Positions 1 through 5,045 of a stretch of 5,045 bases of DNA are shown in pieces. Under the pieces are notes generated by a model, which worked only from the letters and a program-made list of their open reading frames with translations, ran no database searches and was not told where the DNA came from. Each line of letters starts with the position of its first letter. The first letter of the stretch is position 1. The stretch is from Chloroflexota bacterium (GTDB lineage: Bacteria > Chloroflexota > UBA5177 > JANWHV01), in NCBI GenBank assembly GCA_025450375.1, contig JANWHO010000168.1, positions 1-5,045 on the forward strand, given 5' to 3'. The position numbers were made by a program, and so were the translations under genes.

Positions 1-681
1 GAAGCGGAAAGGCGGGCGGATGTGGCGTTCGCGATCAACGCTATCGCTCCCGCCGCCATGGCTCGCGCCTGCGCCGCTATCGGCGCGCGCCTGATCCATG
101 TGAGTACCGACTATGTATTCGATGGCGCTCTGGAACGTCCCTACCTGGAGGACGATCTCCCCACCCCCCTAAGCGTCTATGGAGCCAGCAAGCTGGCTGG
201 GGAGCAACTCGTCCGTGCCTACGCGGGCCAGGACGCGCTGATCATTCGGACCAGCGCTGTATTCGGCGCCGCCGGCGCGGAGGTGGGAAAGGGCGGTAAC
301 TTCGTCCGGTCCATTTTGCGTCAGGCTGCCGCTGGGCAACCATTGCGAGTGGTACACGACCAGACCACCTGCCCCACCTACGCGCCCGACCTGGCATCGG
401 CCATTCTCAGCCTCATCGAGCGGCCCGTCAGCGGGTTGCTGCATGTGACCAATGCAGGAGCATGTACGTGGCACGAATTTGCCCAAGCCATTCTCGATCT
501 GGCTGGACTGGACGTATCGTTGGAGGCAACGACCACGGAGGCGAACCCCAATCGGGCCGCACGCCCTCGCTACTCGGTGCTATCCGGGGCTTGCCTCACC
601 GCTCTCGGGATTGTCATGCCGCCCTGGCGAGAGGGGCTGACGCGGTATCTGGACGAGATCGGGGCGATACCGGCGCCCTGA
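1..681 (+). CDS. rfbD: dTDP-4-dehydrorhamnose reductase (RmlD/RfbD), 5' end missing
   Basis: This is the NADPH-dependent short-chain (SDR-type) reductase that makes dTDP-L-rhamnose from dTDP-4-dehydro-L-rhamnose, the last step of the cytoplasmic rhamnose pathway. The frame is open from base 1, so the gene begins before the window. The GTG at 22-24 is an internal Val codon, because the upstream residues (EAERRAD) continue the family's conserved 'AE...A..VN..AP' stretch. The 226 visible residues include HVSTDYVFDG (33-42), the 'P.P...YG.SK..GE' block (54-68) with catalytic Tyr60 and Lys64 and the accompanying Thr36, and the family's 'R.S.VFG' segment. The C-terminal substrate-binding half is intact and ends in TGA. 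The family is usually near 290 residues, so about 60-75 N-terminal residues, including the glycine-rich nucleotide-binding loop, lie outside. It is followed in the same direction by rfbA, which supports the pathway assignment. A related SDR sugar-nucleotide reductase cannot be fully excluded. Confidence 0.93.
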   Translation, partial: EAERRADVAFAINAIAPAAMARACAAIGARLIHVSTDYVFDGALERPYLEDDLPTPLSVYGASKLAGEQLVRAYAGQDALIIRTSAVFGAAGAEVGKGGNFVRSILRQAAAGQPLRVVHDQTTCPTYAPDLASAILSLIERPVSGLLHVTNAGACTWHEFAQAILDLAGLDVSLEATTTEANPNRAARPRYSVLSGACLTALGIVMPPWREGLTRYLDEIGAIPAP

Positions 682-718
682 TCCATACGTCTCCCACGGT
701 TCGCTCACTCAGGGGGGA

Positions 719-754
719 CATCTGTGTCATCTGTTCGTATCTGAGCCATCTGTG
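719..754. repeat. Four ATCTG repeats at about one helical turn
   Basis: Four copies of ATCTG start at 720, 729, 739 and 748 (steps of 9, 10 and 9 bp). The first and last copies extend to the identical CATCTGTG, the second reads CATCTGTT and the third TATCTGAG. They lie in the non-coding spacer between rfbD and rfbA, beginning about 40 bp after the rfbD stop. The near-10-bp phasing puts the copies on one face of the helix, which would suit cooperative protein binding. Simple repeat expansion or a dispersed intergenic repeat family are equally possible. Function unknown. Confidence 0.6.
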
Positions 755-770
755 TTTCAGGAACGAGTGA

Positions 771-784
771 AACGGCATCCCGTT
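771..784. repeat. Small perfect hairpin in the rfbD-rfbA spacer
   Basis: AACGG (771-775) and CCGTT (780-784) form a perfect 5-bp stem with a four-base CATC loop. No T-run follows on either strand, so it is not a convincing intrinsic terminator. It could be a weak RNA structure or chance. The rest of the 185-bp spacer shows no further gene, and I found no convincing -35/-10 pair in it. Confidence 0.3.
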
Positions 785-866
785 AGGCGGAATCCCTTCC
801 GGGCCGCTATCCTCTACCATGTCGGGCCGTGGGGCGTGAAAAGATGAGTGGTGGGGGAAGGCGAGG

Positions 867-1958
867 ATGAAGGGCCTGGTACTTAGCGGCGGCAAGGGAA
901 CGCGCCTGCGCCCCTTTACCTTTACTGGGGCCAAACAACTGGTGCCCATCGCCAATAAACCGGTCCTGTTCTATGTGATTGAGGATCTGGTCCGGGCCGG
1001 GATCACCGAGATCGCGGTGATTGTAGGCGAGACTGGCGATCAGATCAGAGCCGCCCTGGGTGATGGAGCCCAGTTTGGGGCCCAGATCACCTTCATCGAT
1101 CAGCCGCAACCGCTGGGGCTGGCCCATGCCGTGCTCACGGCGGAAGCCTGGATCGGCGAGAGCCCTTTCGTCATGTATCTGGGCGACAACTTCCTCCGTG
1201 ACGGGATTGGCGGCCTGGTCGACCAATTCCAGGCCGCGATGAGCCTGGGCGCGAGCGCCCAGATCCTGCTCACCCCCGTGGCGAATCCCGAACAATTCGG
1301 GGTGGCGCTTCTGGAGGGGGACCGGATCGCCCGTCTGGTGGAGAAGCCCGCTCCGCCTCCGCTCGGCCAGCCGCCGATCAGTAACCTGGCCCTGGTAGGC
1401 ATCTATATGTTCGACCAACGCATCTTCACCGCCGCCCGCGCCATCGCTCCCTCTCCCCGCGGCGAGTTGGAGATTACCGATGCCATTCAATGGCTGATCG
1501 ATCATGGCGGAGAGGTGCGCCCGTGCAAGCTGGACGGCTGGTGGATCGACACCGGGAAGATGGAGGATCTGCTGGAGGCGAACCGGCTGGTTCTGGAGCG
1601 TCTGGAACCGGCCATCCGCGGCCAGGTGGACAGCGCTTCCTCGCTGGTGGGGCCGATTTGTATTGAAGAAGGAGCGCGGATCACGAACTCAGTGCTCCGC
1701 GGCCCTCTCACTATCGGCGCCGGGACCGAGATTAGCGAGTGCTTCATCGGGCCGTTCACCGCTATTGACCACCATTGCGTGGTCCGCCGTTGCGAGGTGC
1801 AGTTTAGTATCGTGATGGAACACAGCCTGATCGAGGACATCGATACGCCGATCGAAAGCAGCGTCATTGGCCGGCGGGCCCGTGTGGGGCGGATCCAACG
1901 CCGTCCCCGTGCCTACCGCCTTACCCTGGGTGACTACTCCTGCGTGGAGATGCCCTAA
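867..1958 (+). CDS. rfbA: Glucose-1-phosphate thymidylyltransferase, long form (RmlA)
   Basis: This enzyme joins glucose 1-phosphate and dTTP to give dTDP-glucose and pyrophosphate, the entry step to dTDP-rhamnose and other dTDP-deoxysugars. It is 363 residues and appears complete. The nucleotidyltransferase signature GGKGTRLRP is at 8-16, followed by the conserved Lys23 (AKQLVP), QPLGLAHAV (81-89), the metal-binding LGDN (105-108, Asp107), EKP (159-161), GELEITD (199-205) and WWIDTG (225-230, Asp228 as probable second metal ligand). After about residue 257 there is a run of hexapeptide-type repeats (I/V/L-G-x4) to about 356, predicting a left-handed beta-helix. This marks the 'long' RmlA group rather than the ~290-residue enterobacterial form. 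The ATG start has a purine-rich ribosome site (GGGGGAAGGCGAGG) directly upstream. A 185-bp gap from rfbD means it may have its own promoter. Some long homologues serve other dTDP-sugars, so the rhamnose assignment leans on the neighbour. Confidence 0.93.
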   Translation: MKGLVLSGGKGTRLRPFTFTGAKQLVPIANKPVLFYVIEDLVRAGITEIAVIVGETGDQIRAALGDGAQFGAQITFIDQPQPLGLAHAVLTAEAWIGESPFVMYLGDNFLRDGIGGLVDQFQAAMSLGASAQILLTPVANPEQFGVALLEGDRIARLVEKPAPPPLGQPPISNLALVGIYMFDQRIFTAARAIAPSPRGELEITDAIQWLIDHGGEVRPCKLDGWWIDTGKMEDLLEANRLVLERLEPAIRGQVDSASSLVGPICIEEGARITNSVLRGPLTIGAGTEISECFIGPFTAIDHHCVVRRCEVQFSIVMEHSLIEDIDTPIESSVIGRRARVGRIQRRPRAYRLTLGDYSCVEMP

Positions 1959-1961
1959 CCC

Positions 1962-1974
1962 CGCGCTTAGCGCG
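1962..1974. terminator. Short hairpin at the convergent gene junction (weak)
   Basis: CGCGC (1962-1966) and GCGCG (1970-1974) form a perfect 5-bp stem around TTA, which is the TAA stop codon of the minus-strand gene. It sits in the 8-bp gap where rfbA and the anti-sigma gene converge, so it could slow polymerases from both sides. No T-tract follows on either strand, so as an intrinsic terminator it is weak, and it may be chance in GC-rich DNA. Confidence 0.25.
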
Positions 1975-3556
1975 AGACCCGCGCGATGCCCGCCCGTATT
2001 GCCGTATCACCCTGATAGAGGACGTACACCAGGTGACGGCCGTCAGGAGACCACCAGCCGACCGGCCCGACGCCGCCGGGCGGCAGCATCGGATGCGGTT
2101 GACCGGATCGAGCATCCATCACGTAGTTGAGCGTCCCCGCGCCCGTCCCTGTGCGGAAGCTAATAATGGCGCCGTCGGGTGAGGTAGGGCCCACCAGGTT
2201 AATCGGCCCGAGGAATGTCTTGCCATGGTTGAGCGGAACCGGCGCGCCCAGCGGCGCTAACGCCTGCCGGTAGAGTGTGGTGGTCTTGTCCTCGAACACG
2301 CCATAGAAAATCGTATTCCCGTCCCAGGAGAAATGAAATCCAGCCTCGGATTTGCGGGCGTTGGCCCGCGAAAGGACGAGCGCGCCGCCCTTGGATCGGT
2401 CCCAAACGCGGAGCCCCTTCCCATCCTGATAGGCGAGGAATCGCCGGCGGGCCGATACGGCATAGGCGCCATCCGGATCCGCCGCGACGCGGATGGAGGG
2501 GACATCGGTAAACGGCGATACCTGGCCAGTACGGGGATCGATCTGGACCAGCGTGCCCGAGCGCACGGCCACGATTCCCTGGGGAAACCACTCCAGGTTA
2601 GCATGATCCACGCCGCCGATCAGCCGATCGCCGGTCCCATCGGCGCCGATCACATGGAGACGCGCCGCTTCGCGCCCATCTTGCGGGTCGCCGGCGGGTG
2701 CGGCGGTTTCCGTGGCATACGCGACCGAACGACCATCGGGCGACCAACCAAAACTCCGCACCTCCTTCGCCAGTTGAATGGTTCCCGTCGGGCTGTAGCG
2801 CATCAAGTCGCCGGCGTACCACGTAGTGGCTGGATCCACGACCCAGTTGGTGAGATAGAGGAGCGACCTTCCGTCGGGCGACCACAAGGGGTACCAAATC
2901 CCGCCTTTGGCAAGCACCGCCTCGGGGCTTATACGTAGGGCGGCCGCCCGATCCGCCGGCGCCGGAGCGGTGCTTCTAGCGGTAGCCAAGGGGCCGATCG
3001 ACGGCGCCGGAGGAGTGGCCTGGCTCAAGGGCGCCAGCGCCGGCGGGGCCGCGGTGGGGCGGACGTTCGCCACAGGCCCAAGCGGGGGTCCGAGCAAGGG
3101 ATCACTTCCCACCTGCACCCCAGCTACCCAGGTGAGGGCCGTGGCGCGCGCCTGCGCCGGCGAAGCGAGCCGGGGCGTCTGATGCTCACTTCGCGACCGA
3201 TTTCCCGTCAGGGCAACCAGGAGCACGGCCAGAATGGCCACGCCGCCGCCGCCCAGACTGCCAATCAGGATTTGCCCGCGCCGGCGAAGCGGCCGTTCGC
3301 GTACCCTCCGGCTTTCCCCCGTTCCGCGATGCACGGTCGCCGCCAAGACGGCAGCCCGGAGGCGCGGATTGGGAGCGCTTGCCAGGGCGGCGGCGATCCG
3401 CGCCTCGTCGCGCCGATAGGCCGCCAGGACGGCGGCGCAGTCGGGGCAGTTGGCGAGATGGGCGCGCACGGCATCGCCATCGGGGCCGCGATCCCCGATC
3501 AAGGCGCCATCGTGGTACAGGGAGAGGAGGGGCCGGCACCGGTCGCAGGTGATCAT
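1967..3556 (-). CDS. Membrane anti-sigma factor with zinc-finger domain and extracytoplasmic beta-propeller
   Basis: A 529-residue protein, probably the anti-sigma partner of the ECF factor encoded just upstream. The N-terminal cytoplasmic part resembles the zf-HC2/ZAS anti-sigma domain: Cys4 and Cys7, then YHDGAL (14-19) and the zinc motif H33-x3-C37-x2-C40. Arg-rich residues 81-93 precede one transmembrane helix at about 96-118, giving an N-in/C-out topology. Residues 119-205 form an Ala/Pro/Thr-rich linker. From about 210 to the end, 'SPDG'-type strand-turn motifs recur at about 225, 271, 324 (degenerate), 361, 409, 458 and 502, predicting a six- or seven-bladed WD40-like/TolB-like (PD40) propeller outside the membrane. 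The ATG overlaps the sigma gene's stop as ATGA and is preceded by a strong GGGGGAG ribosome site, so translation is probably coupled. The ligand of the propeller cannot be read from sequence. No enzymatic motif was seen. Confidence 0.85.
   Translation of the reverse strand: MITCDRCRPLLSLYHDGALIGDRGPDGDAVRAHLANCPDCAAVLAAYRRDEARIAAALASAPNPRLRAAVLAATVHRGTGESRRVRERPLRRRGQILIGSLGGGGVAILAVLLVALTGNRSRSEHQTPRLASPAQARATALTWVAGVQVGSDPLLGPPLGPVANVRPTAAPPALAPLSQATPPAPSIGPLATARSTAPAPADRAAALRISPEAVLAKGGIWYPLWSPDGRSLLYLTNWVVDPATTWYAGDLMRYSPTGTIQLAKEVRSFGWSPDGRSVAYATETAAPAGDPQDGREAARLHVIGADGTGDRLIGGVDHANLEWFPQGIVAVRSGTLVQIDPRTGQVSPFTDVPSIRVAADPDGAYAVSARRRFLAYQDGKGLRVWDRSKGGALVLSRANARKSEAGFHFSWDGNTIFYGVFEDKTTTLYRQALAPLGAPVPLNHGKTFLGPINLVGPTSPDGAIISFRTGTGAGTLNYVMDARSGQPHPMLPPGGVGPVGWWSPDGRHLVYVLYQGDTAIRAGIARVSR
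2957..3012. repeat. Direct 11-bp repeat in the anti-sigma linker
   Basis: CGGCGCCGGAG occurs at 2957-2967 and again at 3002-3012. The 45-bp period keeps the copies in the same reading frame. Both lie in the part encoding the Ala/Pro-rich linker between membrane helix and propeller, so the linker may have grown by short duplications. In GC-rich Ala/Pro codons such a match could also be convergent. Confidence 0.35.
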
Positions 3557-4293
3557 TTCTCCCCCTTCATGGCCGGTAGGGTATCGGCCGCGGGCAGACC
3601 GCCGCTAGCGCCCTCGGGATCCAGGCGCGAGTAGATCTCGCGAAACCGCTCGCGGGCCCGGAACAGGAGCGTATTGGCGTTTCGAGCCGTGATATCGAGC
3701 GCTTGGGCAATATCGATATTCGACATTCCCGCCACCGTACGCAGGAGGAGGCATTCACGATAGCGGGACGGCATCTGGGCCAGCGCCTCTCGCACCAACT
3801 CCCGCTCGGCCAACTGGCCGGCAAAATCACCTCTGGTGGGTAGGATATGCTCATGCTCGACCCCGAATGGCAACCAGGAGATCAATCGCTTGTGGCGCAT
3901 GGCGTCAATGGCCGTATTACGAGCGATCCGGAACAACCAGCCCGCCGTAAACTGCTGGCCGGCGCGCCGCCGTTCCATCGCCTCGTAGGCTTTAATCAAG
4001 GTATCCTGGGCCAGATCCTCGGCCTGCTCCCTGCTCCCCACCATGCCAAAAAGAAAGGAGATCAACGGCGCCTGATAGCGGTCCACCACGCCGGTATCGG
4101 CCGCTGAGACGGCCCACGCGGACGACGCCTGGCCTCGGTAATCAACGCACTCTGCCTGTATCAGCTCCGTCGCTCCCTCGGCTCCGTTGCCTGCCACCCC
4201 GCCCGCCGAATTACCGGCAGGCGGGTCGCCGGCCTTGGGGCCGGGCTGCCTGAGTTTACCCTCTTCTGGCATCAACGGATAGAACCCCGACAT
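3553..4293 (-). CDS. ECF-type sigma-70 family RNA polymerase sigma factor
   Basis: A 246-residue alternative sigma factor that would direct RNA polymerase to a dedicated promoter set. Sigma region 2 spans about 67-136, with the core-binding/-10 motif '[18 protein letters not shown]' (88-105) and '[18 protein letters not shown]' (119-136). Region 4 spans about 168-222, with '[19 protein letters not shown]' (174-192), then [24 protein letters not shown] as the helix-turn-helix that reads the -35 element. No region 3 or C-terminal accessory domain is seen, which is the ECF layout. The first ~66 residues are unusual for the class: Gly/Pro/Ala-rich and not recognisable. The ATG at 4293 has only a weak upstream GGGG; Met8 (4272) or a GTG at 4089 (Val69) are alternatives, though the latter would cut close to region 2. 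Its stop overlaps the anti-sigma start by 4 bp, forming an operon. The precise ECF group is not assignable by eye. Confidence 0.92.
   Translation of the reverse strand: MSGFYPLMPEEGKLRQPGPKAGDPPAGNSAGGVAGNGAEGATELIQAECVDYRGQASSAWAVSAADTGVVDRYQAPLISFLFGMVGSREQAEDLAQDTLIKAYEAMERRRAGQQFTAGWLFRIARNTAIDAMRHKRLISWLPFGVEHEHILPTRGDFAGQLAERELVREALAQMPSRYRECLLLRTVAGMSNIDIAQALDITARNANTLLFRARERFREIYSRLDPEGASGGLPAADTLPAMKGEK
4189..4225. repeat. GC-rich inverted repeat within the sigma gene's 5' part
   Basis: GCCTGCC (4189-4195) pairs perfectly with GGCAGGC (4216-4222), 20 bp apart. An overlapping alternative stem is CCCGCC (4202-4207) with GGCGGG (4220-4225). It falls in the region encoding the Gly/Pro/Ala-rich N-terminal extension of the sigma factor (roughly residues 23-35). 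If translation really starts further downstream, this would be structured leader RNA rather than coding sequence. Confidence 0.4.
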
Positions 4294-4432
4294 TCTTACA
4301 CCCCAGGCTCAAACACGAGCGGAGGCCGCCGCGTGCCGCGTCCTGGGCTATACTCACTCTCAGGAACATAGGATACCGCCCGCGGCGGCCTGCCTGCCCC
4401 GCCATGCTCCGAAAGAGGAAGTAGTAGCGCCC
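4294..4432. promoter_or_regulatory. Divergent promoter region for the sigma operon and moxR
   Basis: This 139-bp gap is the only non-coding DNA between two divergently transcribed genes, so it should carry both promoters. The least GC-rich stretch is about 4347-4376. It contains TATACT (4349-4354, plus strand) and, read on the minus strand, TATCCT (4375-4370), both -10-like, but neither has a recognisable -35 partner at 16-18 bp. A plus-strand GGAAC at 4363-4367 resembles the -35 core of many ECF promoters, yet no CGTC-like -10 follows at the usual distance. The promoter role is inferred from layout. Individual elements are uncertain. Confidence 0.5.
4323..4391. repeat. Perfect 11-bp inverted repeat in the divergent promoter region
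   Basis: AGGCCGCCGCG (4323-4333) is the exact reverse complement of CGCGGCGGCCT (4381-4391). The arms enclose 47 bp that hold the -10-like sequences. A smaller nested pair, TCCTG (4341-4345) and CAGGA (4361-4365), surrounds TATACT. The layout could be paired operator half-sites flanking the promoters or a cruciform/RNA stem-loop. Chance is less likely for a perfect 11-bp arm, but not negligible in GC-rich DNA. Confidence 0.6.
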
Positions 4433-5045
4433 GTGCAAGACGTTCGGACTCTGGCTCAACGCACCATGGACAACGTCGAACGGGTGATCATCGGCAAGCC
4501 GGATGCCGTGCGCCTGGCCATGGTGGCCGTACTCCGCGGCGGTCATGTGCTGATCGAGGATGTCCCTGGGGTAGGGAAGACCATGCTGGCCCGCGCCCTG
4601 GCCCGCTCCATTGGGGCCTCCTTTCAACGGATCCAGTTCACCCCCGATCTCCTCCCCAGCGATATCACCGGCGCGGAGATCTACAACCAGCATACCCAGG
4701 AGTTCCATTTCCGCCCTGGACCTTTGATGGCACAGATTATCCTCGCCGATGAGATCAATCGCGCCACCCCCAAAACCCAATCCGCTCTGTTGGAAAGCAT
4801 GGACGAACGCCAGATCACGGTGGATGGGGTAACGCATCCGCTCCCCCGCCCATTCATGGTGCTTGCCACCCAGAATCCCCTCGATTTCGAGGGAACCTTT
4901 CCCTTACCCGAGGCGCAACTGGACCGTTTCTTCCTTACTGTCACCCTCGGTTACCCCACCATGGAGCAAGAGCTGGCAATCCTGGATGGACAGCAGCGGG
5001 CCCATCCTTTGGAGACCCTGCCCACGGTTACCGAAGTGGCGGACC
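4433..5045 (+). CDS. MoxR-family AAA+ ATPase, 3' end missing
   Basis: MoxR proteins are chaperone-like AAA+ ATPases that help mature or activate partner proteins, often with DUF58 and von Willebrand A-domain proteins encoded downstream. The 204 visible residues are open to the window end. They carry the family hallmarks: VIIGK (18-22), Walker A 'EDVPGVGKT' (42-50, Lys49, Thr50), '[15 protein letters not shown]' (66-80), 'F.F..GP' (91-97), Walker B 'ILADEINRA' (103-111, Asp106, Glu107), '[14 protein letters not shown]' (114-127), sensor-1 'ATQNP' (145-149, Asn148) and 'LPEAQLDRF' with probable arginine finger Arg165. The family is usually about 310-330 residues, so the C-terminal lid domain is outside. 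GTG at 4433 is chosen because no in-frame ATG, GTG or TTG lies upstream in the gap, and AGAGGAAG (4414-4421) is a plausible, somewhat distant ribosome site. ATG at 4466 (codon 12) is the alternative but lacks one. It is transcribed divergently from the sigma/anti-sigma operon. Confidence 0.93.
   Translation, partial: MQDVRTLAQRTMDNVERVIIGKPDAVRLAMVAVLRGGHVLIEDVPGVGKTMLARALARSIGASFQRIQFTPDLLPSDITGAEIYNQHTQEFHFRPGPLMAQIILADEINRATPKTQSALLESMDERQITVDGVTHPLPRPFMVLATQNPLDFEGTFPLPEAQLDRFFLTVTLGYPTMEQELAILDGQQRAHPLETLPTVTEVAD

Noticed and set aside
22..24. GTG as the true start of the first gene
   Set aside because: The frame stays open to base 1 and the upstream residues fit the RmlD family; the reductase would also lack its nucleotide-binding fold if it began here.
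782..788. GTTAGGC, matching the integron attC core consensus GTTRRRY
   Set aside because: No RYYYAAC partner at a suitable distance, no attC-like fold, and no integrase or cassette context.
808..813. TATCCT as a possible -10 box for rfbA
   Set aside because: No -35-like hexamer lies 16-18 bp upstream, so the match is too weak to call.
807..1505. Long minus-strand open frame opposite rfbA
   Set aside because: It lies antisense to a clearly conserved RmlA, its translation has no recognisable motif, and long antisense frames are expected in GC-rich codons.
2333..2938. Long plus-strand open frame opposite the propeller part of the anti-sigma gene
   Set aside because: Antisense shadow of a coherent propeller protein with regular SPDG motifs; the translation shows no domain.
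3182..3634. Plus-strand open frame across the sigma/anti-sigma junction
   Set aside because: It overlaps two well-supported minus-strand genes, is low complexity, and has no recognisable family motif.
4256..4837. Minus-strand open frame covering the moxR start and the divergent promoter gap
   Set aside because: It is antisense to the Walker A and B regions of moxR and overlaps the sigma gene start; the sequence looks like a shadow translation.

Overview
This is a GC-rich bacterial chromosomal window with five genes, two of them cut by the window ends, and very little intergenic space. No rRNA, tRNA, CRISPR array, insertion sequence or phage gene is visible. The G+C richness (roughly low 60s percent by eye), the long-form RmlA with a C-terminal beta-helix, and an anti-sigma factor fused to a WD40/TolB-like propeller would fit Chloroflexota or a similar deep-branching, GC-rich lineage. 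That placement is inference, since no phylogenetic marker is present.

Left part (1-1958, plus strand): dTDP-sugar synthesis. It begins with the 3' three quarters of rfbD/rmlD (dTDP-4-dehydrorhamnose reductase). A 185-bp spacer follows, holding four ATCTG repeats phased 9-10 bp apart and a small hairpin. Then comes a complete rfbA/rmlA of the long type (glucose-1-phosphate thymidylyltransferase). The two enzymes are the first and last steps of the dTDP-L-rhamnose pathway, which supplies cell-surface polysaccharide or glycoprotein decoration.

Middle part (1967-4293, minus strand): a two-gene signalling operon convergent with rfbA, with 8 bp between the stop codons. The upstream gene encodes an ECF-type sigma-70 factor. 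It overlaps by ATGA the start of a 529-residue membrane anti-sigma factor, which has an N-terminal zinc-finger (zf-HC2-like) anti-sigma domain, one transmembrane helix, an Ala/Pro-rich linker and an extracytoplasmic beta-propeller of about six or seven WSPDG-type blades. The likely logic is that the propeller senses something outside the membrane and controls release of the sigma factor inside.

Right part (4294-5045): a 139-bp divergent regulatory region with a perfect 11-bp inverted repeat around promoter-like AT-rich sequence. It is followed by the 5' part of a MoxR-type AAA+ ATPase gene on the plus strand that runs off the window. The divergent arrangement suggests, without proving, that the sigma/anti-sigma pair and the MoxR locus are co-regulated. 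The most noteworthy items are the propeller-bearing anti-sigma sensor, the inverted repeat in the shared promoter region, the phased ATCTG repeats, and the long low-complexity N-terminus assigned to the sigma factor.
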